Positions 10,825 to 23,851 of a DNA stretch of 64,000 nucleotides are shown here, in pieces. Made by a program: the position numbers and the translations under genes. This DNA is from Adiantum capillus-veneris. Its lineage: Eukaryota; Streptophyta; Polypodiopsida; Polypodiales; Pteridaceae. How positions within the stretch are numbered: the stretch's first letter is position 1; each line of letters opens with the position of its first letter. Below the pieces are notes generated by a model. It had not been told where the DNA came from, did no database searches, and worked only from the letters and a program-made list of their open reading frames with translations. The stretch is from assembly GCA_014529385.2 (NCBI GenBank), contig CM043970.1:49901898-49965897 (forward strand). Direction: 5' to 3'.

Positions 10825-12206
10825 CTATTTGAGATCATACAGAATTTTTAGATGCTTTATATAATTCCTGACTTCATGTACTTTGATCACAGGCTCCTTG
10901 TATCCCAATTTTTGGGCAAGCATGATTGCTTCTGTACCTTTCAAGGCTAATAATGATTTGATATTCTTTAAGACCCTTACTTTTTCTCGATCACGTGCTG
11001 AAAGTTTCTTGTCTTGACTTCGAGTGGACATTCCACTAGTGCTAGATGTTGTAACTTTCTCATCGTGAAGAGGACGAGAAACTTCTGGTAGCCTTCCCGT
11101 GGAGTAGGTTTTTCCTAGAAAAATTAGATTTCTCTCCTCCCACTCTGCAACAACCTTGTGTATACAGTTATAAAGCTCATGACCTTGAGCAATGGGTGCT
11201 TGTCCATATAAATGAGACCCTGTAACTGTGCAAATGTCATTAACATGATTGAGAGCTTTGATATATGGTAGGAGCTCCCCAAGGAGGATATTATCCTCCT
11301 CATCATCAACATTAAATGATGGTGGAAAAATAAAATTCACTGCAGGATTCACACATCCCTTTAATGGTTAATCATCTACAAGAAGCAATCTTCTTGTATC
11401 AAGCCCAAATTTTGATGATGCAATAGCCAACGGTTTGAAAAGTGCTTCTACTCCTAGATTATCTAAGCGAGTGATCCTTGATTCTACGCATGGTTGACAT
11501 TGGCTTTGCCCCCAGATCGTAAAGAATGGAAATTTTTCTTTCGCTTCTTTTTCTAAAATCTTGATGATGTCCATAACATGCATGTCATTAGCAGCTGACC
11601 ATATCCCTACATTGAAATTGCTAAATAGAGCCTTTAAAAACTCAATGCATCCTGGACGAAGAACAAGATGCTCATGTCCAAACTTTAAGCTCTTCATTTT
11701 CTTGGACTTTTGCCAGCATCTCCTCAGGAACAATCCACACAAGCTCACTATTATAGTCAGCATTGGTTTGTTGGTGGATGAAAGGTCTGACTCACCATGC
11801 ACTTCGATTTCCAAATCCTGGGGTGCTAAAATATTTGTGTTGGATTCTCCTTCTGGCGTTGCACATGTTCTAGAACTTCCATTGCCTTCTACTTCCATTG
11901 TGATGTCATGCAATCCAATTCCCAACTCTTGGGCTACTAGAATATTTTCATAGGATTCTTCTTCTTCCCTTGCACATGTTCTGGAACTTTCACTATCTTC
12001 TTCCATTGGATTACTCTTTAAATTTATCTCCAGTCGTTGTAGCAGTCGACCTTCAAAGACTTGTAGATTCTTGTCATCTTCGTCAGAAAGTCTTTCGTTG
12101 ACATGGAGATTGATAGAATCTTTCTCAGTAGGGTCAATGGCATTAGCATCCTCTATACCAACAATCTTGACTAAAACTTTGTCAGCCGTAATATCTTGTT
12201 GAAGGA
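10825..12206 (-). pseudogene. FCP1/NIF-like pseudophosphatase with in-frame stop
   Basis: One frame runs from a splice acceptor (CTTGCAG) at about 12206 to a TAG at 10825-10827, interrupted by a TAA at 11368-11370. The N-terminal half is acidic and has two copies of a roughly 40-residue repeat (SSRTCA...NIL..Q.L.I..H). The phosphatase-like domain follows: IIVSLCGLFL sits where DxDGTL should be, so both catalytic Asp are missing; then LRPGCIEFLKALFSNFNVGI, a WGQSQC motif, and LLLVDD, after which the stop falls. Homologues usually have DDSPLKGC here, so the stop replaces a Ser or similar codon. The tail has a basic region (about 10960-11030). A possible first exon is the 33-codon frame starting at ATG 12487, but I could not join it in phase. 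Confidence 0.65.
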
Positions 12207-12526
12207 CTGCAAGTTTAAAGAACACCTAATTTTAGATTCCAAAGTATCTACATTTTGATAACTCTTTTTTGTCACACTCTTAGAAAAAACTAATCGCAAA
12301 TAGAAAATTTACTAACTGACAACACATCTACAATGAATTTATTTTTATGTTCCTTATTGTCTAGAGATTTCTAATCTTTATCTAGCTACATTAGTTCTTT
12401 GTCCATGATGGTGGCGCCTAGAAGTATACTTGGAGAAACATTTATGCCTTTAAGTTCTAGAGCAGAAGTCTCATTTTCTATTGCCATGATCTTCTTGCAT
12501 TGGATGATTTACTTGACTAAGTTTCT
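12207..12526. other. Spacer upstream of the FCP1-like unit
   Basis: AT-rich DNA that includes a short minus-strand frame (12487-12386, beginning MAIENETSALELKG). It could be the first exon of the neighbouring gene. Nothing else is recognisable. Confidence 0.3.
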
Positions 12527-14349
12527 TATGGCCTTCAGGCCATACTGTTCTCTTTGTAGATATCTCTATGACTTTAAGATAATCCAAAATATGTCTCTTT
12601 ATGGCCTCAAGGCCGTAGGGTTAGGATTGTTGGGAGGTCTCAACATATAAATAGATATATGGATTCAAAGCCATATGGTACTTTATTTATGTGTCACCCT
12701 ATGGCCCTAAGGCCATGGGTTGTCATAGGGCCACAAGATGCCCTCTATGAGCACTAGTAAGAAACCATATATGCTTTATGTTGGCACCCTATGACCCGAG
12801 GGCCACAAGGTCTGCCTCGTATGCTAGTAAGAAACCCTTTATGCTACATGTTATCACTCTATGGCGTTTGGGCCATAGGGTGCCCTATGTGCTAGTAACA
12901 AATGATCCTCTATGCTCTATGTTTTCACCCTATGGACTTAGGGCCACAAGGTACCCTCTATGATAGTAAGAAATCCTCTATTCTCTATGTTTGCACCCTA
13001 TGGACCTAGGGCCACAAGGTAGCCTCTATGCTAGTATGAAATCCTCTATGCTCAATATTGAAACCCAATGGCCCCAAGGCCATAGGATGTCCTCTATGCT
13101 AGTAAGAAAAACCTTCTACGCTCTATGTTGGCACCCTATGGAGACTTGAGGGACACAAGGTACCCTTTATAATGCTACTAAGAAACCTTGTCTACATTGG
13201 CAACCTACAACCCTCGGGCCATCGGGTGTATCAAATGACTCCTAGGCCACATGGTGCCCTCTATGTTAGAAAGGAAACCTCTACGCTCTACATTGACACT
13301 CTATGGCCCCAAGGCCATAGGGTGCCCCTTACGCCTAGTATGAAACCATTGGAACTCTATATTAGAATCTAAAGACCGTAGGCCAAGGAATCCTTTCGGA
13401 GCATTCCCCATAAAGACCACCTTATGGCCCCATGGTGATTTAGTGGCCTAGGTGCCCTTCTTAAGACTCTTTTATTTTTGTATCATATGGCCCCAGGGAA
13501 ATAAGCTATCCTCTATGCTATCAAAAAACCGTTTATGCTCTTTGTTGGAATCATATGGCCCCAAGGCCATAGGGTGCTCTCTATGCTAGCAAGAAACCCT
13601 CCATGCTATATGTTTGCACCCTATGGCACCAAGGACATAGGGTGTCCTCCATGATAGTAAGAAACCCTCTATGCTCTAAGTTTACACCCCATTTGACTAT
13701 GTTGACACCCTATGGCCCTGGGGCCATAGGGTGCTGCTTAGGCCCACAAGGTGCCCTTCAACTTAGGAAAAGACCCTTTATGCCCTAAATTGGTACTCTT
13801 TGGCCTCAGGGTCATAGGGTGCCTTCTATGCTAGTATGATACATTATAGGTCTAGGTTTACACTCTATAGTGTAGGGCTAAAAGGTTTGTTCTATGAAGA
13901 AACCATGTATACTATATGTTGGCAGTGTATGGCGCTAGGGATAGAAGTAAATTCTAGGGCTATAGGGTGTTCTCTATGCTACTATCATATGGTCCAAGGG
14001 CTAGATAGTGACCAAGGTATCATGTGTGTGAGAATTCTCTACTATATATACAAAAACCACTTTATGGCACTATGGTGTCCCAAGGGCAACAAGGTTCTAA
14101 TAAAAATCCCTCTATGCTCTATGTTGGCACCCTATGGTCCCAAGGCCATAGGGTGGTCTTTATGCTAGTAAAATTCCCTCTATGCACTATGTTTACGTGT
14201 ATACTTATAAGAAGCCATTTATGCACTATGTTGGCGTCTTATGACCCTAGATCCATAAGATGTCCTCTATGGTAAAAGAGAAATTGTACATGGGATATGA
14301 TGGCATGCTATGGTCCTAGGGCCATAGGGTGTCCTCTATGCTAGCAAAA
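12527..14349. repeat. Palindromic satellite block S3
   Basis: About 1.8 kb of units of some 65-72 bp. A typical unit is a core of form CACCCTATGGCCC-AAGGCCATAGGGTG followed by CCTCTATGCTAGTAAGAAACC and TCTATGCTCTATGTTGG. Some cores end in CACAAGGTGCC and so break the palindrome. Open frames across this block are by-products of the repeat and not genes. Confidence 0.85.
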
Positions 14350-15323
14350 TGTGTATGTTAATACTGCGATGAATATGCAACACGATATACAAAATTGAAT
14401 CATTATCATACATCATACATTTGTTGCTTTGCCACACAGTTGAAGGGGTCTTTGCCTTCAAATATCATCATAACATTCAAACATTTAAATAAAATTTGCA
14501 AGTACTGTAATTCACAAATGCATTGATCTGTTGGTGGATGGAAGGTCCGGCTCACCATGCACTTTGATTTACAAATCCTGAGGGGAAAAAGTATTTGTGT
14601 TGGATTCTCCTTATGGAATTGCACATGTTTTGGAACTTGCATTGCCTTCTACTTCTAATTCACAAACTTAAACAATGGTTATACATTATACAATCATTTC
14701 TTTGCAATAAACCTTGATACAATGTTCCGATTGCTACATGACAAGCTAAAAAATTCCACTAGTCCTAGCTTCCCTCTATTGAAAAAAATTCAAGATATAA
14801 ATTCCAATTCTCTGCATCATCTAGAAGAGAAACAAAATCATAGTTTGGAACAAAATACTCGCACTTTATATCTTTGAATAAAATCTTGTTACAATCAAAG
14901 AAATAAATCTTCACATAATCCAAAGGACAAATTCTTCAATAACCATTTATACTCGATGTTTACTATCTAAGCAATCAATTGGCATTTACAAAAAATATTG
15001 AATATATGTTTAATCTAGTTAGTTTCAATACAAAGATAATTATTTCAAAGCGAATATGTTTAATCTAGTTAGTTGCAATACAAAGATGATTATTTCAAAC
15101 GCTTACACCATCAATTCACAATAGAAGGACTTACACCCAACAAAAAATGATCATACATCAATTGTTCAAACTCTCATTTTGGAATTTTGAGGACTAAATA
15201 CTTTTTAGTTTTTTCTAGCTTATTTCATTCTCAATAGACACCTAGATATGGACACAAGATATAAGGCCAACAAAAAATGTTCTTGAAACACTTAAAGAGT
15301 CTTTAGGTGACCTAGAATAACCA
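14350..15323. other. AT-rich spacer with a duplicated fragment of the FCP1-like gene
   Basis: Bases 14526-14656 resemble 11768-11898 of the FCP1-like unit (TGTTGGTGGATG, ACTCACCATGCACTT, GTGTTGGATTCTCC, TTGCCTTCTACTTC), a partial exon copy of about 130 bp. A tandem pair of about 46 bp (TATGTTTAATCTAGTTAGTT...) lies at 15003-15105. I see no intact gene. Confidence 0.55.
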
Positions 15324-15900
15324 ACCTATGGTCTAAAGGTTATAGGGTGTCATGTGATGTTTTATAAGATGTGTCCATAAGAGCTAGGTGATTTGTATCC
15401 ATGGGGTGATTTAAGTGCCCCTGTGGAGATTCTATGTCACCACCCTATGGCCCTAAGGCCTTAGGGTATCCCAAATTCTCTTGGATAACTTATGTTTCCT
15501 TCTAGAATATCCCAAATACTCATGTGCCCGTTTGGAGACTTTATGTAATCTCTCTATATACATAAGATTGTAGGATAGCTGTGTTGACACCCTATGGCCT
15601 TAAGGCTGTAGACTAGCCCAAATGCTTATGTACCCTTTTAAAGACTCTATATAATCACCCTATATCCGTAAGATTGTAGGGTATCCAAATTCTTTTGGGG
15701 GATTCTATGTTGACACCCTATGGGCCTAAGGCTATAGAGTAACCCAGATGCTTATGTGCCCTTTTAGAGACTCAGTGTAATCACCCTACATCTGTAAGGT
15801 TTTAGGGTATCCCATTTTCTTTTGGGGGATTCTATGGCCCTAGGGCCATAGGGTGTCTTGTCTACAAAGAACTCTATGATCCTCAAGTCATAGTGTATTC
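15324..15900. repeat. Palindromic satellite block S4, with a perfect 20-bp core
   Basis: Irregular units include CACCCTATGGCCTTAAGGC variants. The 20-bp core at 15832-15851 (half-site CTATGGCCCT) is perfectly palindromic. From 15901 to 16210 the DNA is AT-rich with no feature. Confidence 0.8.
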
Positions 15901-16210
15901 TTCCCAAACCTCATATGATCAATTAACTTTAAAGTATTACATAATATATATCTTATGACCATATATAAATGTAGAATTCTATTTACCAAAACATGTCCAT
16001 ATAATATCATACACTTAAGTCTAATTCATTTATTGTGAAAAAACTCAAACTCACAAGTTCACATTTTTTCAAAGAAAATAATCTGAGAAAAATAATGAGC
16101 CAAACATCAATGTTTTTAACATCATGGGTAGATTTGAGATGGTACAAATAAAATAAAATGACAACAATAATAATCTAAATATCAGTAATCTAATATCATG
16201 GGTAGCTAGC

Positions 16211-18945
16211 TTAACCTGTTTCCTGTAGAATTTCTAGAATGGCCTCAGCACTTGCATCCAATGGTTCTTCAATTTCTTCTTCCTCTGAATCCTTGGCATT
16301 GACTTTCTCTGTGTTATCCACACCTGCCCACCTTCTAAGATCAAGGTCTTCTTCCACTATGGAATGGCAAAGAGATTCCAATTGCGTCATTTGATCACTA
16401 CTACATGCAACTGATATCACCTTTCTCTGTTGTTGTAGTGCCTCTTTAGTCCCATAGCCTAATGAGAAGATGTCTATCACTTGATCATCTTCTTTGAGAC
16501 AGATGCATTTGATTGCACGAAGTACAAAAAAGGATTTGGCTGTGGTCACAGCATCATACTCGTCGTCATTGATGTAGAGAGTATGCATTGGCTTCAACAA
16601 TGACTCTTTAACACTAGAGTAGTTGGTGTACTGCTCTCCTTGACTGAAAAATGCCCAAACCCCAAAAATTACTTCGCGAAGAGCACATGTTTGGATGGTC
16701 TCTGATCCCATTAAGGAGCTCAAAGGTAGAACGTGCATTTCATACCATTTAGCTTTTTCAGAAATTGCCTTCTCTAGGGAAGTGGCATGTTGATACTTGA
16801 CTAAGCCGGCAATTAAAAACTATGATGGTTGATGTGCTACCCCACATACTCCATCAATTACTTTACCAAATTGGGCAGCACTCCAACCACTAGATGTAAG
16901 ACTTTTGTGTGTTGTGTCTATGATGCAAACACCAACACGAATTTTAGAGCTATTCTCACTGCAGAGAAACTCAATGCCTTCCAGATTCTTTCCAACACAC
17001 TTGATTGTCCATGGTAAAATGAATTCCAAACTAGAAGTCCCATTCTTTTGTGCAATGATCCACTGCACATATCCCCTAGTGATATCAGGAATTGGCTCTT
17101 TCTCCTTTCCTTTTTGTAGTAGGAGATTTAGCCATTGCGTACAAATCGTGAAGAGAGATTTGTAAATCTCATCTGTAATGTTATAATGAGACTTACATTG
17201 ATCCCATGAAGTAACTGCTATTGCTGATGGATCTATCTCTTTAAATGCCATCAACATTTGAGGCTCAAAAACCCTGGTCTTCTTTAAGACCGTTGCACAT
17301 GCAGTGAGGTCGAGCATGCCCTCTTGACCTGGTTGCTTCACTAAGCAGATCTTCTCATCTGCCAGCTCTTGTTGTAGTAGCTTGACATCATTATCTTCTA
17401 AACCATTTAGGCATCTAAAGGTTGTTATGCTTGGTTGTCGCCCACGAGCAGTTGATGTCTGATGCTTCTCCAAGATGTGTATCCACTGATCATAGATTTC
17501 ATCATCGTACATGACCATGTGTGCTTCTTTGTTGGCAAATGATTTATGGTTGAACACGATGTTCGCCACATTTACAAAGGCCTTCAAAATAAAGAAAAGA
17601 AAATTAACTTTATTTCAAGACATATTTGTAACAAAAACAAGCATAGGGAAGTGGAACTTACATCCCAACCTGCTCGACTCGGATGACCAACAGGAACACC
17701 TGCCTTGGGTTTTGTTGGTTTAGAATATGCAAGCCATTGACTATGGCCATGCTTCAAGACCTCCACATAAGGCTGGTGTTTCATTGCTGTTATTCTCTCC
17801 ATGTTCTCCATTCTAGAAATTCGAACAGCAACCTCTTTCAGAGCGTCTACCACTATCCTTGCAATTCTAAACTTGTAGAACTCTTTTCTCAAAGCATACT
17901 TAGTGCTGTTGTTACGCAAAAAAGCTCTAGCCGCTATGATGGAATGCTGACCAGCTAGAATCCAGTAGTGGTATGTTGATAGCTTGTCTCCATGCACTTC
18001 AGCTATTTGTAAAGGCATTTTTGTAATTGGGTTATACGGCATCAAGTCTGCTGCACTGGAGACTGGCCTAGAGTGCCCTGCAAATTGCTTCAAGAGATAT
18101 TTCACATATACATCTGACAATGGTCTGCATCTATAGCCATCTGGTGCAAGGTTGCATTGCTCAACTGGGATCAATTGGGTAAATTGTACACCAAATTTAA
18201 AATAGTGGTCAATTCCGACGTATCCATCTAGCCCACTCTTAGAAGTTTTGGCAACTTCTTTATCAAGATCTTTTTCTTTGGGCTGTATAATAGAGTCCAA
18301 CACAGCTAAGGATGCTGAGTCCACAACCACTGCCACTGAGGGGGTTCCAACTGTTAGGGTTGCAAGTCCACTAGAATCTCCTGCTTCTTGAGTCTGTAAG
18401 GGTATAACTGAAAGATTTTCTTTCGCCACATTTCCACTATTTTCTCCAAGTGAGGGAGTCTGACTCTCCTTGAGCGTCTTAGATTGATTTACTGTACCTG
18501 TGTCTTCATTATTTCGCTTCTTATTCTTCTTTGTGCTGCTCAATTTACCTAAATATTGATTGAATTTCTTAAAGCCCTCAATATATAAGTCTATAAAGTT
18601 CTCACTTGGAGTGTCATCTTGAAGCTCCACCCACCCTGCTTTTGTCATTGTCACTCCTTCATAATCAACCTTCATCAATTTTTGAGCAAATGCCACAGGC
18701 TCCAACAAGTAGGAGTCACCATTGAGTAGTTTTACTCCAAGGCATGGAGACATTTCAAGATCTGAACAATCTTTCTTTATGTCCTTGACAATACCACAGT
18801 CCTTGAAGGGCAATTGCTCTTTATCTTGAAAGAACAAGTGGACTTTCTCATCACTTCCACCATTTGGTAAGTGAAAATCTAGATACCAAGAACTTGGTGT
18901 TGAGCCTGTTGCATCAACTGACTTTGACTTTCTCTTCTGAGACAT
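16211..18945 (-). pseudogene. ParB-like-domain protein of the giant transposon (two exons, one in-frame stop)
   Basis: I place the start at ATG 18945 (MSQKRKSKSVD), three bases after a splice acceptor, so a 5'UTR intron is likely. Exon 1 (18945-17662, 428 codons) ends GAT|GTAAGT; exon 2 begins at 17581 after TTTTGAAG|GCC, in phase. Residues 1-130 form a domain I cannot name; 140-255 are low-complexity with a basic patch KKNKKR. Residues about 275-345 resemble a ParB/Srx-like fold: RPLSDVYVKYLLKQF, then YNPITKMPLQIAEV, then YHYWILAGQHSIIAARAF, where GQHS corresponds to the GxHR box of ParB. Exon 2 codes a largely alpha-helical-looking domain and an acidic tail. A TAG at 16820-16822 splits exon 2 in frame; coding continues to 16211. 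ParB-type proteins bind or cut DNA with CTP/ATP, but no function is shown here. Confidence 0.65.
17582..17661 (-). other. Intron of the ParB-like gene
   Basis: An 80-bp GT-AG intron with a GTAAGT donor and a T-rich acceptor. Splicing joins Asp (GAT) to Ala (GCC) without shift and removes several stops. Confidence 0.7.
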
Positions 18946-18997
18946 TTTCTGTAAAAAGAATGACATATATTTAGACAAGATGGATATTATTACATCC

Positions 18998-19521
18998 ATA
19001 TGGACCTAGGGCCATAGAGTCACCTCTATGTTAAACCATGTGGTCCTAGGTCCAAAGGGTGCCAACAAAATGGTTCTACAAGTGTCCCTAGGCCACTCTA
19101 TGGTAGTGTGATCACATGTTCCCTTATGACATTAGAGGACCCTCAAAGAAGTATTCCTTGAATGGCCTAAATACCCCTTTAGAGCCTCTACACCAACAAC
19201 ATATGGCATCATGTGGCGTGAAGTCCATAGGGTCCCCTGCATGCTAGTAAGAACCTCTCTATGCTCTACATTGGCATCCTATGGCCCCAAGGCCACAAGG
19301 TGGCCACAATGTTTTAAAGAAACGCTTCATGAGGGTTTTCGGGTAACCTATGACCCCAGGGCCATATGGTGCTCTCCATGCAAGTAAAAACCACTATTTG
19401 ATCTATATTGAGGAGACCTTGTGGGATGAAGTCCATAGGGTCCCCTCTATGCTAGTAAGAACCTCTGTTTACTCTATAATGGCACCCTGTGGCCTGAAGG
19501 TCATAGGGTTCCCTCTATGCT
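18998..19521. repeat. Palindromic satellite block S5 (left of E5)
   Basis: The same satellite continues beyond E5 at 27564. It ends in CACCCTGTGGCCTGAAGG...TTCCCTCTATGCT, the E5 target, with ATGCT at 19517-19521. Confidence 0.8.
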
Positions 19522-20471
19522 TGTTGGAGGCTCGCCATAGCATAGGCAATCTCTCACAAATCTATCAATCCGGAGAGAGAGAGCATGACCCGGCTAGGGC
19601 TTGGAGGCATCACACAAAGAATGTGCGAGAGCGTCATCGGATGCAAAGATTGAGAGGATTCAAGAGCGTGCATCCTCCAATGCAATTAGAAATCATCCCA
19701 AACAACTAATGCTAATCGCACATCAAGCATCAATTCAAGCAATCATCTACACACATCAAGCAACGAAGTGAAACACACTAATCTTGGAATCTCTCAAGCA
19801 CAACTCTAATTACATGCATTGACGATTAAGCACACAGGATCGCATTCAAGTCGGCCACCCCAACCATGCCAATCATGGTGTCCAAATCAAGTCACACATA
19901 ATCAAATTAAGCTCAAGGCTTCTTAAACCTACACACACACAAGCACACCATTAGAGGACAACTCTAATCCCTCAATCACGAGTACGCCCACTCCGCTTAA
20001 TCGAGAGAGTTAGATAAGGACTCCACTAATCGGATAGCTTAGCATAAGTAAGAGTTAGATTAGAGAAGATCAACACTTCAAAACAATGAAAGAAAGTAGA
20101 TAAACATGATTGACAACATAATGAAGACTAGATTAATTAAGAGAGGATTACACTAATTACATGTGATTAGCACTAGCCTTCTAAGCATGGGCATTAAGCT
20201 CAAAGGCTAGGCCATCAAGACCTCCTCTAGAGAGAGAGTTCTCAAAAGACCACTCAAGAATGACCTCTCATTAAGCATAGGGCTCTTTTATAGTTTTGGG
20301 CCTCAAACCCTTCAACTATGGGATAAAGTGAGCTCTCTAGCCTAGACTCATACAACTTTGGAACTCCTAAATGAGCCCAAGCCCTATACAATCTAAAGTA
20401 AATATTGTGTACATCCATAGAATATCCACAACTTGGTGCATAATTGGTGCAACCGTTAGCCGCTGCTAACA
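19522..20471 (-). repeat. E5 3' LTR
   Basis: Top-strand ends are TGTTGGAGG and GCTAACA. On the transcribed strand a TATA box (TATAAAAG) lies at 20285-20292. The next 13 bases inward (20472-20484) are the polypurine tract, AGGAAGGGGGGAG on the minus strand. Confidence 0.88.
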
Positions 20472-23400
20472 CTCCCCCCTTCCTAATTTGGCGCATGTCC
20501 TCGTGTGCCAGTGAAGCAAGACACGGTGACATGGTATAAAGCAAGTCCAAGGAAGAAATGTTGAGCTGCAAAACATAAGAACAAGTAATGAGCATCAAAG
20601 GCCACCAATAATGAATAAAACATGAAGCATAAATGAACAATCATGCAAAGTGATTTTTTGCTTCTAAAAGATGGGTTAATCATAGTCAAAAACTAGACAT
20701 ATAAAGCAAAAAAAAAATACTCAAACTATTGTGAAGATTAAACCACTTGAAATTTCAGTTTTATGCATGAAACACAAGCAATTAATTATGACCCTAAGCT
20801 AATGCAAGTTCATAAACCTACTAGCCTAAAAACTATGTGAACAATCTTAATAAATCATTCAAGTCTATCATGTCTATGGGCTATAAAAAAGCTCCTAATC
20901 TATTAGTACATTGTCAAAGCTTTTTGAAGCTCATGGAAGTTTTTGATTTAGTCATTCATTGAAAATTTAAAGCACAATCACAAGGCTACCACCCCAAGGC
21001 AAGTCTAGGTGCGACTCTCAGCTCCTTGAACCCTCAAGAAGGTGTTCCAAAAGCCTACTAGCTTACCAAGGCGACGGCTAACCCCTATCAACCCAGGGCA
21101 TCGGTTTTGGGCTTTGACCAAGCGAGCCAAAGTGATTCCCCTCGCCTACCAAGTGTCAATAAGGCGCTAGGCCTCACAAAGACACATCATAACATAGAAT
21201 TTTTATTTTCATGTGTCTTAGTAGCATTTTTGCTACTTTTTTGGACACTTCTTTGCTTCATGGTTCATTTTTTTAGCACATTTTTATTGCTTCCTTTATG
21301 AGATGTTTATGGAAATTGGACTAAAAAAGATTAAAGCCTAATCATAGCCCTAGGTCATGACAAAAGTTAATGGGATATTAAGACTATCACTAAGTATCTA
21401 GGACTAGCAAGAAATGAACCTACATTATCCTAAGGTCAAGGCTAATTACCTATGATTTACATACATAAAACCTAATTTTTTGTGACTTAATTTTCACAAA
21501 GTAGGGTGTTGAAACTTTACGATGCCTAGCCTTCTAACATGAAAAACCATAGCTTAGAAGCAAAATTTCACTTAAACCAAGCAAGAGAATGGAGAGATGA
21601 ACAAAGAGCAAAATCATGGAAGGATTACACCTATTCATGCTCTTTGAGCATCCGTGAGCAAGCATCCTTTGTGTAGAGAAGTCTCTTGATCTATTTTATT
21701 TGAAAAAAGAAGCCTTTTGAAGCTAAGTGTAAACACAAGCTCCAAAAACCAATTATTGAAAACCACACAAAAATCTTTAATGAAAACCTAAAGCTAGGGT
21801 CTTGCAATATACCCGAATTTGCCAAAGGGAAAAAAACCCAAGGGAAAAAAAATGCCTTTGGTTATGCACATGATGCTCTAAAGTAGCAAATCTATTCATA
21901 CACATCAACCATGAGAGATAAAATGAGCTTCTACATAAGCAAATAGTGCAATTTCAACCATCTCTCATGCATGATACAAAGTTGATTATCTTCTAGCTCA
22001 ATGAAATATGGAGTTAAGAACAAGCCAAAAGCTGAAAATAATACAACTTTGATGAAGTGATGTGGCTCTTTAAAGCCGAATTTTACAATTTAAATCTTTT
22101 CAAAAAGTTGGCTAATAATTGACTCACATGAAATTTTCAATTTTTTAGAGCAATCAATAAGCTAGAGATGACTGCAACTTGATGAAATGAAAATGAATGG
22201 CTCTCACTAGCCAAATTATGCACTTAAAAGCTCATTGGCTAAATACTAGCTCAAAATGAAAAATTTTGCATTTTTTAGACCAAGCTATGAGTTAGCATTA
22301 CAACTTTAATCCAAACATGGAATGGCTCTAATTAGCCAAATTTTGCAAATTTTGCAATGATGATCCTTCTTGGATCATTTGGAATCACACATCTGCCACA
22401 TCTCTTCACAAAAGACTCAAATCATTAGTGCTCTTTAGCTTTTGAACATCCAATACAAGCACTAAAAAAGCACAAAGCCAAGTTCAAATTTTTACGCACA
22501 CTCTTGTCCATCAAAACAAGCGCAATTTTAATGCTTTCAAATAATTTCTCATTCAATTCAAGCATTAAAAATACACAAGCAATGTTAATTTTAAGCACAA
22601 AGTATGACCAAGCAAGCACAACTCATTATTTAGTGCAACTCTCACATGAAGCTCACATGTATGTCAAATAGAGCTTGTTATTTTAGTGCAAATGAGAATT
22701 TCAATCAAGCCAAGCACTAGAAGAATGATCAATCACAAGCTTAGAATTTTACTATCCTCTCATGGTCATTCAAGAAACCCAATTTAGTGCTATGCCATGA
22801 TTTTTGCATACATCTTAAGCACTAAAAAAGTATCAAGCAATGCCGAACCCAAACTTTCAATGCACAATCTCCATCAAACATGAATGCATCATCAATGTAG
22901 CTCTAACATAAAGCTCGTATGCTTGCCAAAAGGATTTGTTCATGCAAAGCAATGAAGATTCCAATGAACTCAAGCATCAAACCATGCACAAGCCAAAAAT
23001 TTGGTGCAATGCAAGTTCATGTATGCATGGAAATGATTACACAATCATCACAAACACAACCGTTGTCCACATCCTAGCTCTCATACGACAATTATGGCAT
23101 ACAAAGCATAAGAGAGAGAGTGAATTTTGAACTTATTTCATCGATCAAAACCCGATGTTGGATTTTTGTCCAACAAAAACTCCATCATTAGTGCAAGGGT
23201 AAAAAATTCTTCGTAGCACTATAATTGCATAAGTTTCAAGGGTTTAGTGAAATCCATTCAAAAGAACTCATTTTGACAGACAGTGGATGCACAAAGTTTA
23301 TGATCCCATGCTCTCACGTAGCAAGTAGGCCATACTAGCAAAATAGAGAGTCAACCATAGTGAAAATATTAGTTTTAAAACCCTCTTTAAATATACAAAG

Positions 23401-23812
23401 GTTGGCTAACCACTAGCTCAATCAAATAGAAGGACAGAGATGATTGCAACCTTCGATAAAAGAAACAATGAATTGGCTCTTCCTAGCCCAATCTTTACAA
23501 TACACGGAGGCTCTTTCCACGACGCTCAACTTTCTGTGAATCATTGCTTAATTGAAGCTCTTTTTTTTAAAAGTGTGTTGAAAACCTCATTGAAAATGTG
23601 TTCCTTTTTTTTTTAATTATTACCCTTGCTTAGATGACACCTGCGGTTCAAAGTTAAGCCCTAGATATCCCAGTTTCGATCAGCGAGAGGGTGGGAACCA
23701 CCTCTTCCCATGATTTATTTATTTTTTTCTCTTATTATTGTTGTCTCGCTGGTCGCTCAAGAAAGTAATGTTGAACCGTGAATGACACTGTCAGTAGCAA
23801 GAATTGAGATGC

Positions 23813-23851
<39 letters not shown>

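Noticed and set aside
12527-14349. Short plus-strand frames rich in YGP and GHRV across the satellite
   Set aside because: The same peptides recur in every unit; they are satellite translations.
18946-18999. Upstream extension of the ParB-like protein (18 residues before MSQKRK)
   Set aside because: A clear splice acceptor lies three bases before ATG 18945, so the upstream part is intron.
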